Assembly (NCBI GenBank): GCA_965116695.1
Contig: OZ220706.1
Location: 3,100,001 to 3,164,000 of the forward strand
Source of the DNA: JAJDTT01 sp965116695
Lineage (GTDB): Bacteria > Acidobacteriota > UBA6911 > RPQK01 > JAJDTT01
Length of the DNA: 64,000 nucleotides
Direction: 5' to 3'
The translations under genes were made by a program, and so were the position numbers. A model generated the notes under the pieces. That model was not told the DNA's origin and did not search any database. It worked only from the letters and a program-made list of their open reading frames with translations. Below are positions 32,560-41,073 of this stretch, in pieces. Positions within the stretch are counted from its first letter, which is position 1; every line of letters begins with the position of its first letter.

Positions 32560-33243
32560 ATGGGCTTTGATAACATGGTCATCGAAATGGCGCTGTTCAC
32601 AGTCTGCGGCTTGAGCTTCTGGCAGCAGATCCAGGAGACGCTCGGTGGCCTCTACGATACGATCGTGGAGTATGGCGGACCCGCCCTGCTGGTGGTGGCG
32701 CTGGCCGATTCCTCCTTCCTTTCCATTCCCGAAGGAAACGACATTCTGATCATTGCCCTGTCCACCGGACAGTCCTGGGACCTCATGACCTATTACGTGG
32801 CCATGACCATCACCGGATCCGTGATGGGATGCACGCTACTGTACGGCGTCGGCCGCAGAGGGGGGAACTTCGTCCAGAGGAGGTTGTCCGAGGAGAGACG
32901 AACCGAGATGCGGCGACTGTACGACCGCTGGGGGATCTGGACGCTGTTGGTGCCGGCCATCCTCCCGCCTCCGACTCCCTTCAAGATCTTCGTCCTTTCC
33001 GCCGGACTCTTCCGGATTCCTCTGGCTCGATTCATTGTCCTGATTTCCCTGGGCAGGAGCATCCGGTACTTCATGTGGGGAATTCTGGCAGTCCTCTACG
33101 GCGAGGCGGCCAAGCAGCTCATGCAAGAGGAAATGAAGACCGTGGGCGTGGTCCTTTTCGTGTCCCTGGCCGCCGTCTTGACGGGGATCGTCCTGATCCG
33201 GAGAAGAAACCGAAAGAAGGCTTTCTCCGGGGAGGCCACGTGA
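32560..33243 (+). CDS. DedA/VTT-domain membrane protein
   Basis: The 227-residue protein has four to five membrane helices and the VTT-domain pattern: ALLVVALADSSFLSIPEGND, then a GSVMGCTLLYGVGRRGG segment, an amphipathic region, and PAILPPPTPFKIFVLSAGLF followed by SLGRSIRYF. Members of this superfamily act as membrane-integrity factors or lipid flippases/scramblases; the precise role here is unknown. The true start may be one of the ATGs at 32575 or 32587. Its TGA overlaps the GTG of the next gene (GTGA), so the two are coupled. Confidence 0.8.
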   Translation: MGFDNMVIEMALFTVCGLSFWQQIQETLGGLYDTIVEYGGPALLVVALADSSFLSIPEGNDILIIALSTGQSWDLMTYYVAMTITGSVMGCTLLYGVGRRGGNFVQRRLSEERRTEMRRLYDRWGIWTLLVPAILPPPTPFKIFVLSAGLFRIPLARFIVLISLGRSIRYFMWGILAVLYGEAAKQLMQEEMKTVGVVLFVSLAAVLTGIVLIRRRNRKKAFSGEAT

Positions 33244-34118
33244 TCCCGCCGGCTTCCGGTTCGGCAGGGCGCGCGCTGCTCGCGATCCTGATGCTGGCGC
33301 TGTTGCCGTCCGGCTGCAGAAAAATCATCAAGACAAAGGTCCGGGTGCATAAGGCGCCGGTCCAGCGCCAGGTTCTGCACTCCACACTCCCCGACCTGGT
33401 CCAACTGGTGAACTCGTCCTACGCCAGCGCGGATAGCCTGATCGCCAAGATGAGCTTGGAGTTGCAAGGGGATATAGCGGACGAAGACTACTATGAGCGA
33501 TATCGGAAAACACCCGCCCAACTCATCGCCCGGCGCCCCGATTCCATCCGCATCAACGTGCAGAATCCGTTGACTCGAACCACCGTCGTCGCCATGGCCA
33601 GCAACCGGGCCAGGTTCCAGATCTGGGCTCCTACGAAAAACAAGTTCGTCACGGGCAGGACCGATCTTGAGCGCAACCACGAGAATCCCGTCTACAACGT
33701 GCGTCCGGAACACGTACTCCCGGCCATCCTGATCGAGCCGCTGCCGGTGGGACCTTCGACGGGGGTCTTCCTGATCGAGGAGACGGACGCAAGCTACAAG
33801 TACTACCTCATCCATGAACTGGACAGCGGAAATTTGCGTCTAAAGAGAAGACTTTGGATCGAGCGCAGCAAGCTCGAGTTGGTGCGCCAGGATTACTACG
33901 ACACCGGCGGGGGGGTCGCCAGCTCGATTCGTTACACTGCGCCCGCCGCTGTGGGTCAGGCGGTCGTCAACACCGGAATCGTGCTGGAGCGGCCCCGGGA
34001 TCGATACACGCTCCGCCTCCAGTTGGACCCGAAAAGCCTGAAAACCGGGCGCCAATTGGAGGAACGGCATTTCGACCTTCCGGTTCCGCCGGGAGCGGAA
34101 TTGATCGAGCTCCCTTAG
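33240..34118 (+). CDS. LolB/LolA-like outer-membrane lipoprotein
   Basis: GTG 33240 overlaps the previous stop and opens a 292-residue product. Its N-terminus ALLAILMLALLPSGC is a lipoprotein signal with the cysteine near residue 21, although the -3 position is Pro. The mature part has a long alternating-strand pattern (SIRINVQNPLTRTTVVAMA, RFQIWAPTKNKFVTGR, RLWIERSKLELVRQDYY), resembling the unclosed beta-barrel of LolA/LolB-type lipoprotein carriers. I infer a lipoprotein-handling or lipid-binding role; the neighbouring LolD-type ATPase and LolA-like protein support this. Confidence 0.6.
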   Translation: MIPPASGSAGRALLAILMLALLPSGCRKIIKTKVRVHKAPVQRQVLHSTLPDLVQLVNSSYASADSLIAKMSLELQGDIADEDYYERYRKTPAQLIARRPDSIRINVQNPLTRTTVVAMASNRARFQIWAPTKNKFVTGRTDLERNHENPVYNVRPEHVLPAILIEPLPVGPSTGVFLIEETDASYKYYLIHELDSGNLRLKRRLWIERSKLELVRQDYYDTGGGVASSIRYTAPAAVGQAVVNTGIVLERPRDRYTLRLQLDPKSLKTGRQLEERHFDLPVPPGAELIELP

Positions 34119-34199
34119 GCCGGAACAGGGCAGAGACTCGCCCGGATTTTCCCGGCCGGCGGAGACTGCCGGTCCCCTGGCTGCCAGGATCCGGAGACG

Positions 34200-34229
34200 T
34201 TGAAGCCCGATTCCGAACCGGTATACAAT
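34200..34229 (+). promoter_or_regulatory. Promoter upstream of the LolD-type ATPase
   Basis: TTGAAG at 34200-34205 and TACAAT at 34224-34229 (within TATACAAT) are 18 bp apart. It lies in the 189-bp gap 34119-34307, about 75 nt before the ATG at 34308. Nothing else was recognised in that gap. Confidence 0.55.
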
Positions 34230-34307
34230 GACGTTTGCGGCTACCCTGGATTGTCCGATCGACGAGAGGGCTCCCGTCATTTGAATGTCGCTCAGGGGCT
34301 CTCCTGA

Positions 34308-35018
34308 ATGAGGCACACTCTGGAAATGGATCGAGTCAAGAATCTGGTGGTGGCCGAGGACCTCCAGATGGTCTTTCGCATCGGAAAGATGGAGGTCCCC
34401 GCGCTCCGCGGGATCAACCTGAAAGTCCGGACCGGCGAGTTCCTGGCCATCATGGGGCCCAGCGGTTGCGGCAAATCCACACTGCTCCATCTCCTGGGCG
34501 GGCTCCTGACCCCCTCTTCAGGCCGGATCTGGATCGACGGAGTGGAGATGAGCCTGGTCAGCGATGCGGAACGGACCGAGATCCGCAAGCTGAAGATCGG
34601 TTTCGTCTTTCAGCGGTTCAATCTCCTGCCGACCCTGACGGCCCGGCACAACATCGAGCTGGCGTGCCGCATTCATGGCAACGGCCATCAGAATGAGGCC
34701 CGGACTCGAGAGATCTTCAAGCTGTTGGGACTGGAGGGCAAGATGGATCACAAGCCCTCGGAGCTTTCAGGGGGAGAACAACAGCGGATCTCCGTTGCCC
34801 GCGCCGTTATCAATCGACCCGCCTTGCTCCTGGCGGATGAACCCACAGGAAACCTGGATTCCCAGAACTCCGACAACGTGCTCTCCATCTTGAAGGAGCT
34901 GAATCAGCGTTATAACCAGACAATCCTGATGATCACCCACAATCCGGATGCCGCCGCGGCCGCCAGCCGCGTCATCCGGATGAAGGACGGCCGGCTCGTG
35001 AGGCCGGATTCCGGGTAG
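34308..35018 (+). CDS. LolD/MacB-type ABC transporter ATPase
   Basis: The 236-residue ATPase has Walker A GPSGCGKSTLLHLLGGL (residue about 47), Q-loop FVFQRFNLLPTLTA, signature LSGGEQQRISVARA (about 153), Walker B LLLADEPTGNLDS (about 173) and the switch TH in MITHNPD. The Q-loop and the EPTGNLDS motif are typical of the LolD/MacB/FtsE branch, whose partners are MacB-like permeases involved in lipoprotein release or efflux. No permease gene adjoins it. It has its own promoter and follows the LolB-like gene by 189 bp. LolD is plausible but not proven. Confidence 0.85.
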   Translation: MRHTLEMDRVKNLVVAEDLQMVFRIGKMEVPALRGINLKVRTGEFLAIMGPSGCGKSTLLHLLGGLLTPSSGRIWIDGVEMSLVSDAERTEIRKLKIGFVFQRFNLLPTLTARHNIELACRIHGNGHQNEARTREIFKLLGLEGKMDHKPSELSGGEQQRISVARAVINRPALLLADEPTGNLDSQNSDNVLSILKELNQRYNQTILMITHNPDAAAAASRVIRMKDGRLVRPDSG

Positions 35019-35084
35019 ACCCCACCGCTATCGGCGGACCGACCACCCGGGACCGTCTATCGATTTCCTCCCTCGGAACTCTCC

Positions 35085-35103
35085 TGCCGGCCGCAGGCCG
35101 GCA
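35085..35103. terminator. Strong bidirectional hairpin between convergent genes
   Basis: TGCCGGCC (35085-35092) and GGCCGGCA (35096-35103) are perfect 8-bp GC-rich arms with a 3-nt loop. The site lies in the 192-bp gap between the convergent ATPase gene and the LolA-like gene. There is no proper T-tract, only an A-run (AGAAAAA) about 10 nt downstream on plus, which would read as T on the minus strand before the hairpin. It is best regarded as a terminator-like structure. Confidence 0.5.
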
Positions 35104-35210
35104 CCATCCGGCAGAAAAACGGTATCCGGAAGCGCAACTTTCCGGTCGGCGGTTCCGGGTCGAGGTTGAAGAGGGGGACAAGACTGTCTCCACTCCTACC
35201 CGGTCGCCGT

Positions 35211-35912
35211 TCAGAACTGAATGACGTTGACGTCGGAAGGCAACTCCAGCTTGAACCTGGAAGCCGGCAGATCCAGATTCAAACGGACGTCTTCGAACCG
35301 GATCAGCAGGTAGTCGCGCGTGGGCTCCACCAGCTTCTGCTGAATGGGGACCCAGAGCCGACCGTCGACCCAGAGCACGATTCGGGAGAAAAAGGCGGAG
35401 ACCTTGTCGGACCGCGGAGTCAATTCGAGCGCGTAGGTCTCCCGATCGCCTATCGTCTCCGGACCCAGCCACCGTATGGAATAGGCTTCGCGGAGAGCCT
35501 CCTTCTTGGAGGTGAAGCCCAGCAGCAGGAACTCCGCCCGGTCCTTTCTCGCCCCCAGATCGTAACGGTTGGCCTGCTTGAGAAGCGGCTGATAGAAGAT
35601 CCCTTTCCCGTCATTGATCAGGAGCGTGCTCAAGCCCGGCTCCGTGATGTCTCTCCGCAGACGGATCGCCTCGTTCTCCCTGAGAAAATGGAATTCGCCC
35701 CGCTCTTCCTCGTCGAACTCCTCCAGAATGTCGGTCCATTTCTTCTGGAAGATCCTCGCGCTCATGGATCGGAGGTTGCCGCCTCTCCGGTCCATCTTCT
35801 CCAGAACCGACTCCAGGCCGGGCGCCGCCAGAACCGTCTCCACGGCCGCCGGCGGATGCTCTGCGAAGATACCGAGAAGCAGAAAGAGGAGGCAGGTCCG
35901 TGCCGAATCCAT
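35211..35912 (-). CDS. LolA-like outer-membrane lipoprotein carrier protein
   Basis: The 233-residue product has an N-terminal signal segment (ARTCLLFLLLGIFAEHPPA) and a mature part typical of LolA-like carriers: an initial helix (SVLEKMDRRGGNLRSMSARI) followed by alternating strands including GEFHFLRENEAIRLRRDIT, LINDGKGIFYQPLLKQANRY and the C-terminal LLIRFEDVRLNLDLPASRFKL. LolA proteins shuttle lipoproteins across the periplasm. The gene is last in the minus-strand operon, 5 nt after the phosphatidyltransferase gene. Related outer-membrane lipoprotein-sorting families are an alternative. Confidence 0.7.
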   Translation of the reverse strand: MDSARTCLLFLLLGIFAEHPPAAVETVLAAPGLESVLEKMDRRGGNLRSMSARIFQKKWTDILEEFDEEERGEFHFLRENEAIRLRRDITEPGLSTLLINDGKGIFYQPLLKQANRYDLGARKDRAEFLLLGFTSKKEALREAYSIRWLGPETIGDRETYALELTPRSDKVSAFFSRIVLWVDGRLWVPIQQKLVEPTRDYLLIRFEDVRLNLDLPASRFKLELPSDVNVIQF

Positions 35913-35917
35913 TCGTT

Positions 35918-36763
35918 TCAGGATGGTGGGATCTCCTGCCTGGAGGGGGGCAGGATCCTCTTGTTGAAGGTCCGGACCTGATTCTTCTTCGGTTCCGGAA
36001 CGATCTCCTGCTGATTTTCAGGCTCCTGCCTCTTGGAGAAGAGGGAACCGTCGAAGACCGAGCCCGGAGTCAGAAAAATAAAGCCCAGGATCATGACGCA
36101 GACCACGTCGTAGCGCCAGGTTCCCCGGACGTACCGCATCGATCCCGCAGGCTGCCGGCCGGAGCGCCCCTGGCCCGGCTTTGGCTCGGGCGGCCTCATC
36201 TGGGAGCGGGTGTGGAGAATCCGGTGAATCACCGTCCAATTCCCGATGACGGCAATGGCCCAGAGGACGGGCTCCATGAAATAGAAGGAGCCGATGATGA
36301 GCAGAACCAGGCGTTCGGGCCGTTCCAGGAAACCGACCTTGCAACTGGGGATCAGGCATTCGGCCCGGGCCCTGGTGTAGCTGATCAGAACCGACCCCAT
36401 CATGGCCACACTCACCAGGACGACGTAGGTGAACCGGTCCTGCTGGCCGTAATGAATGATGAGGCCCAGGTAGATGATCAAGTCCGAGTACCGGTCCATC
36501 ACCGAATCGAAGAAGGCCCCGAAGGGAGTCGCGGTGTTGGCGGTCCGGGCCACCATGCCGTCCACCATGTCGAACAGGCCGGCCAGGATCAGCACCATGC
36601 CCGCGGTCACGAAGTGGCCGCTTGCAAAAACGAACGCGGCCCAGATGCTGGTGACGAACCCCAGAAAGGTGAGGTGATTGGGCTTGACGTGCAACGCCAT
36701 CAATCCCCGCACGATTCCCTTCAGGATGACCTGGGCTCCCTGGCCGATGGTTTGCGAAATCAT
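35918..36763 (-). CDS. CDP-alcohol phosphatidyltransferase
   Basis: The 281-residue membrane protein carries the complete catalytic signature DMVDGMVARTANTATPFGAF, continuing FDSVMDRYSD, i.e. D-x2-D-G-x2-A-R-x8-G-x3-D-x3-D (about residues 65-87). Such enzymes transfer a phosphatidyl group from CDP-diacylglycerol (or a related CDP-lipid) to an alcohol. The GFLERPERL motif resembles phosphatidylinositol-phosphate-synthase-type members, but the acceptor cannot be fixed from sequence. After the membrane domain there is an unusual proline- and basic-rich insertion (about 205-225), one more helix and a long polar tail. It lies between mlaD (16-nt gap) and the LolA-like gene (5 nt), tying phospholipid synthesis to lipid transport genes. 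Confidence 0.88.
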   Translation of the reverse strand: MISQTIGQGAQVILKGIVRGLMALHVKPNHLTFLGFVTSIWAAFVFASGHFVTAGMVLILAGLFDMVDGMVARTANTATPFGAFFDSVMDRYSDLIIYLGLIIHYGQQDRFTYVVLVSVAMMGSVLISYTRARAECLIPSCKVGFLERPERLVLLIIGSFYFMEPVLWAIAVIGNWTVIHRILHTRSQMRPPEPKPGQGRSGRQPAGSMRYVRGTWRYDVVCVMILGFIFLTPGSVFDGSLFSKRQEPENQQEIVPEPKKNQVRTFNKRILPPSRQEIPPS

Positions 36764-36779
36764 GGATTCTCTCCCCGAC

Positions 36780-38072
36780 TCAGAACAGTTTGAATCGGAT
36801 GGTCAGGAACTTCCTGGGATCCTGCCGGAAGTCATGGATCAACTTCACTATTTCGGAGGTCAGATGATTCAAATTATCGTACAGCGCTTCGTCCTTCGCC
36901 AACCGGCCCAGAGTTCCCTCGCCGGCCTGAACGGCCTCCAGGAATACGGCCATCTGGTCCATGGTTCGGCGCAGGTCCACATAGAGTTGGTCATCCGTGG
37001 ACAACCGTCCCAGGGTGCCTTCCCCGGCTTCCATGCGCTTGGTGATGGACTCGAGGCTGGCCGTCACCTGTTCGATCCTGTCGTAGAGCGAAGGATCCTT
37101 GGAGAGCTTGCCGAGAGTGCCCTCCCCCTGCTCGATTCGCTTGATGATCTCATCCGTTCGAGCGGAAATGCCCCGTATGCTCTGATAGATGTCATCCTCG
37201 CGAATGAGGCTGGGAACGGTCCCGGACCCATCGATGAGCCGCTCGACGAGCGTCGCCACTCTGTCGGTGGTCCGCTGAAACGTGGCCATGATCCGGTTGA
37301 CGTTGTTGAAGAATTCGGGATTGGTCAGAAACTGCCCGACGGTGCCCTCCCCTCTTCCCAATCCCTCCATGATGTCTTCCAAGCGTCCGGACAGGGCCTC
37401 CACGTTGACCAGCACGTCGTTGGCTCCGAGGATCAGTTCCCTGAACCCGGGCTCGGTGGAACCGGTGATCACCACCACTTCGTCGGTCTCCATTCCGAAC
37501 CAGGTCTCGAATTCCTCCTGGACCACCAATGGTGGTTCGTTGGACCGTCCCAGCGACACCTCCACATACTTGTCGCCCAGCAGCCCGATGGACCCCAGGG
37601 AGATGTTGCTGTCCCGCTGGATCCAGACCCGGTATTCCTGCTTGATGTCCAGGTAGACTTCCACGTTCTGTAGCCGCCACCGGATCCTGTCGATCCCGGA
37701 CTGGATCTGCTTGAGACGTTCCTCGTCGGGAGGCTGCTTCCTTCGCTCTTCCGCCGCCAGTCTTTCCAGATCGCCGATCTGCGCCAGGGTGACCTGGTTC
37801 GTCTCGGTCGGGGGCATCTCGCCCGGTTTGGAGATCTTGATCCGCGAGACGTTGCCCGCTTCGACGCCCCCGATGAGGACGATGTCCGACGGTTTCAGCC
37901 CCGAAGTGTCGTTGAGGTAGGTCTTGGCTCGAAACGTCTCTTCCAAGAGGCCGACCCGGGTGCCGATGTTGAAGACGGCCAGACCCAGAATCGCCAGGGT
38001 GACGACGGTAAAAAGCCCGACTTTGAGTTCGGCGAGACGGGTCGGCCTGCGTCTGCCTCTGCCTCTGTTCAT
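36780..38072 (-). CDS. mlaD: MlaD-type MCE-domain protein with C-terminal GEGTLG repeats
   Basis: MlaD-type proteins are periplasmic, membrane-anchored rings that bind phospholipid for the MlaFE transporter. The 430-residue product has one N-terminal helix (ELKVGLFTVVTLAILGLAVF) and an MCE domain (YLNDTSGLKPSDIVLIGGVE ... GLLGDKYVEVSLG). The MCE domain is interrupted by a highly charged helical insert (about residues 93-135, including RLAAEERRKQPPDEERLKQI). The C-terminal half has five repeats of the form GEGTLGRL-x-D-x-LYD-x-L. It is third after mlaE and mlaF and precedes the phosphatidyltransferase gene. Confidence 0.88.
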   Translation of the reverse strand: MNRGRGRRRPTRLAELKVGLFTVVTLAILGLAVFNIGTRVGLLEETFRAKTYLNDTSGLKPSDIVLIGGVEAGNVSRIKISKPGEMPPTETNQVTLAQIGDLERLAAEERRKQPPDEERLKQIQSGIDRIRWRLQNVEVYLDIKQEYRVWIQRDSNISLGSIGLLGDKYVEVSLGRSNEPPLVVQEEFETWFGMETDEVVVITGSTEPGFRELILGANDVLVNVEALSGRLEDIMEGLGRGEGTVGQFLTNPEFFNNVNRIMATFQRTTDRVATLVERLIDGSGTVPSLIREDDIYQSIRGISARTDEIIKRIEQGEGTLGKLSKDPSLYDRIEQVTASLESITKRMEAGEGTLGRLSTDDQLYVDLRRTMDQMAVFLEAVQAGEGTLGRLAKDEALYDNLNHLTSEIVKLIHDFRQDPRKFLTIRFKLF

Positions 38073-38138
38073 GCTAATTCCCTACGGCTCCTCGAGACCC
38101 AACACTCCGGGACTTCAAGGTGGAAGTCCAGGGAAGCA

Positions 38139-38933
38139 TCATGCCAGGAACTCACGGACGTACTCGTCGCCCCCCTCCCGGGAGGGATCTCCCCCCTCGT
38201 AGTGGATTCGTCCATCCTTGATCATGACGAAGCGAGTGTTCCGCAACGTCGTCTCCGGGTCCACCGGCCTGAAGCCGACGGTGCCGTCCGGAGCCTTCGT
38301 GGACACTTCCCCCGAAAGGGCGCGAACCGCCTGCAGGTCGTTGGTGACCAGAATCCCGGTCACACCCTCCAGGTCCCGCAGTCTCATGATGAGTTCGCAG
38401 GTGGTTCTGCTGGTGATGGGATCAAGCCCCGCCGTCGGCTCATCGTAGAGCATGATCCTCGGGTTGCCCATCAAAGCCCGGGCGATGGCTACGCGCCTCT
38501 TCATTCCCCCCGACAGCTCCGAGGGCATCTTGTCGATGGCGTTCTGCATTCCCACGAATCCCAGGAGCCGGAACACCCAGTCGTCGACCTGCTCCATCGA
38601 ATACTCATCGGACTCGAGGATACGAAAGGCCACATTCTCCCTGACCGTCAGGGAATCGAACAGAGCTCCCTCCTGGAACACGATGCCGATCTTTCGTCGA
38701 ATCGGCATCAAGTCCTCCTCTCGAAGGCGGGTGATCTCCTCGCCGTCCACGAACACGGACCCGGAATCGGGGCTGACCAGGCCCACGACCATCTTGAGGA
38801 TAGTCGATTTCCCCGAGCCCGAACCTCCCAGCAGGACCAGGGTTTCGCCCCGTCGCACCTCCATATCGAAATCCTGGAGAACGGTGTGGTCCTCGTAACT
38901 CTTGGTGACGTTCTCGAAGCGAATCGCACTCAA
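38139..38933 (-). CDS. mlaF: MlaF-type phospholipid ABC transporter ATPase
   Basis: The 264-residue ATPase has Walker A GGSGSGKSTILKMVVGL (about residue 36), Q-loop IGIVFQEGALFDSLTV, signature LSGGMKRRVAIARAL and Walker B IMLYDEPTAGLDPITS. The QEGALFDSLTV and LSGGMKRRVAIARAL motifs are typical of MlaF. In the switch region the usual H-loop histidine appears as Asn (GILVTNDLQAVRAL), which is odd for an ABC ATPase. TTG 38933 is preferred as start because it has a GGAG 8 nt upstream and overlaps the mlaE stop as TTGA; a GTG at 38939 is the alternative. Confidence 0.9.
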   Translation of the reverse strand: MSAIRFENVTKSYEDHTVLQDFDMEVRRGETLVLLGGSGSGKSTILKMVVGLVSPDSGSVFVDGEEITRLREEDLMPIRRKIGIVFQEGALFDSLTVRENVAFRILESDEYSMEQVDDWVFRLLGFVGMQNAIDKMPSELSGGMKRRVAIARALMGNPRIMLYDEPTAGLDPITSRTTCELIMRLRDLEGVTGILVTNDLQAVRALSGEVSTKAPDGTVGFRPVDPETTLRNTRFVMIKDGRIHYEGGDPSREGGDEYVREFLA

Positions 38934-39694
38934 TGCCACAACTCCAGAATGAGCTTGCCCAGGAAAAAATCGGCCACGATGACCAGGATGGAGGCCGTTA
39001 CGACGGCCTGAGTCGTATTGCGTCCAACACCCCTGGTTCCACCCCGGGTTCCCAATCCGTAGTAGCACCCCACGGACCCGACGATGAAACCGAACACGAT
39101 CGGCTTCATCAGTCCCTCCAGCACGACATTGTAGTCGATGGCCCGGAACGCCGTATTCCAGTAGAGGGCCGTATTCAAACGGAGATTGTAGAACGACACG
39201 ATCCAACCTCCGACCAATCCGAATACGTCCGCGATCACGGTCAGGAGGGGCACCATGGTGGTGCAGGCGATGACACGTGGAGTCGCCAGCTTTTTCACCG
39301 GATCCGTTCCGAGGGCCCGCATGGCGCTGATCTGCTCCGTCACCACCATCGATCCCAGTTCGGAGGCAATGCCTGAACCGGCCCGGCCTGCCAACATCAA
39401 CGCCGTCAACACGGGGCCCATTTCCCGGATCAACGACAGGGAAATCAGTTGCCCCATGAGATTCACGGCACCGAACGCCTTGAGCGACTTCGAGGTCTGC
39501 AAGGCCAGGACACCGCCGGTGAAAAAACCAACCAGGACCACGATCAGGATCGACCGGACCCCGATCGTCTCCATCTGCTGGAAGGTATCCTGTATGTAGC
39601 GGGGACGGCGGAAGACGTTGGTGACGCTTCGGATCGTGAGAGTGACGTATTCCTCGACCTCGTACAGGATCTTGTAGAGGAAGTCCATGGTCAC
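38930..39694 (-). CDS. mlaE: MlaE-type phospholipid ABC transporter permease
   Basis: The 254-residue permease has about five membrane helices and the MlaE family landmarks RSILIVVLVGFFTGGVLALQ, IREMGPVLTALMLAGRAGSG, ASELGSMVVTEQISAMRALG and CYYGLGTRGGTRGVGRNTTQ. With MlaF and MlaD it forms a lipid transporter of the MCE type that moves phospholipid between the membranes. The start is GTG 39694, or ATG 39688 two codons later. It is the first gene of a minus-strand operon mlaE-mlaF-mlaD-CDP-OH-PT-LolA-like. Confidence 0.93.
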   Translation of the reverse strand: MTMDFLYKILYEVEEYVTLTIRSVTNVFRRPRYIQDTFQQMETIGVRSILIVVLVGFFTGGVLALQTSKSLKAFGAVNLMGQLISLSLIREMGPVLTALMLAGRAGSGIASELGSMVVTEQISAMRALGTDPVKKLATPRVIACTTMVPLLTVIADVFGLVGGWIVSFYNLRLNTALYWNTAFRAIDYNVVLEGLMKPIVFGFIVGSVGCYYGLGTRGGTRGVGRNTTQAVVTASILVIVADFFLGKLILELWH

Positions 39695-39882
39695 CCTCGG
39701 CCCCGGCCGCTCCCGCCGACGGCATGCGGATTAATGTTAGACTATAAGGCCTCCACAGTGCGGAGACCGCTGCCATCAGAAGGCAGCCGGAAGCGGGCCG
39801 AAAAAGCCCGGAGAGTCTACCAGAGACGGCGTTCCGATTCCAAGCAACGTCTTTAGTAACAGCAGGTTCCGGATAATACATC
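39695..39882. promoter_or_regulatory. Divergent promoter gap between mlaE and aroC
   Basis: This 188-bp gap must hold both promoters. On minus, TATAGT (39746-39741) is a reasonable -10 box about 47 nt before the mlaE start, though no good -35 is seen. On plus, GATAAT at 39872-39877 is -10-like but lies only 5 nt from the aroC ATG, so it would imply a leaderless message. No other feature was recognised. Confidence 0.35.
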
Positions 39883-41052
39883 ATGTTGCGATTTCTGACT
39901 TCCGGGGAGTCTCACGGCAAGGGTCTCATCTCCACATTGGAGGGTTTTCCGGCCCAGGTTCCCGTCGACGTGGATTTCATCAACACCGATCTGCGGCGGC
40001 GCATGGGCGGATACGGGCGGGGCCTCCGCATGAAGATAGAGAGCGACCAGGTGGATATTTTCGCGGGCGTCCGCAACGGCGAGACGCTGGGGTCCCCCAT
40101 CGCCTTCATCATCCACAACCGGGACTGGGTCAATTGGACTGAAGTCATGAGCGTGGAGCCCAATCCCGAGGGCGTCCGCAAGCGGCAGGTCACCCGGCCC
40201 CGTCCGGGACACGCCGATCTCGTGGGGGCTCTGAAATACCAGTTCCAGGACATGCGCAACGTCCTGGAACGTTCCAGCGCGCGCGAGACCGCCTCCCGGG
40301 TGGCGGTCGGAGCCTTCTGCAAGCTGCTGCTCCGGGAGCTGGGAATCCAGGTCTACAGCCACGTGATTTCGATTCGGAACGTCCGCATCCCGGACGAACT
40401 CCTGGACTCGGTTTCCGTCGATCTGATCCCCCAGATCGAGTCCTCGGAACTGCGCTGCTGCGACCCGGCGCTGGACGAGTCCATGAAGGCGTCCGTGGAC
40501 GACGCCATCGACCGGGGAGACACCTTGGGCGGCACCTTCGAAGTCCGCGCCGCCGGAGTTCCGCCGGGACTCGGCAGCCATGTCCACTGGGACCGGAAGC
40601 TGGACGGACGGCTCGCCCAGGCCCTCATGTCCATCAACGCCATCAAGGCTGTGGAAACCGGCAGCGGCCTGGACCAGGCTCCCATGGGCAGCGAATTCCA
40701 CGACGAGATCTTCTACGACGATGAGAATCGAGAGTTCTACAGGAAGACCAACCGCGCGGGCGGCATCGAGGGCGGGACCTCCAACGGCCAGGAGATCATC
40801 GTTCGCGCCGTGGTCAAACCCATCGCCACCCTGAAGCGGCCGCTGATGTCGGTGAACCTGGAGACCAAGGAACCCTTCAAGGCCCAGTACGAGCGGTCGG
40901 ACACCTGCGTGGTTCCCGCAGCCGGAGTCATTGGCGAAGCCATGGTGGCCATCGTTCTGGTCCAGGCGATTCAGGAGAAATTCGGCGGAGACAACCTGTC
41001 CGAACTCAAGAACAACCTGGAGAGCTTCCGTGAGCGGGTGCGGGCAATGTGA
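39883..41052 (+). CDS. aroC: Chorismate synthase
   Basis: Chorismate synthase converts 5-enolpyruvylshikimate-3-phosphate to chorismate, the last step of the shikimate pathway, using reduced FMN. The 389-residue protein begins with the signature LTSGESHGKGLISTLEGFPA and contains MKIESDQVDIFAGVRNGETLGSP-type substrate segments, RPRPGHADLVGALKY, the ERSSARETASRVAVGA motif and a C-terminal RSDTCVVPAAGVIGEAM. Length is normal for the longer (Gram-positive-like) form. It begins the housekeeping run and is 21 nt ahead of def. Confidence 0.97.
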   Translation: MLRFLTSGESHGKGLISTLEGFPAQVPVDVDFINTDLRRRMGGYGRGLRMKIESDQVDIFAGVRNGETLGSPIAFIIHNRDWVNWTEVMSVEPNPEGVRKRQVTRPRPGHADLVGALKYQFQDMRNVLERSSARETASRVAVGAFCKLLLRELGIQVYSHVISIRNVRIPDELLDSVSVDLIPQIESSELRCCDPALDESMKASVDDAIDRGDTLGGTFEVRAAGVPPGLGSHVHWDRKLDGRLAQALMSINAIKAVETGSGLDQAPMGSEFHDEIFYDDENREFYRKTNRAGGIEGGTSNGQEIIVRAVVKPIATLKRPLMSVNLETKEPFKAQYERSDTCVVPAAGVIGEAMVAIVLVQAIQEKFGGDNLSELKNNLESFRERVRAM

Positions 41053-41073
41053 CCCGCGTTCCTGAAGCCCGGA

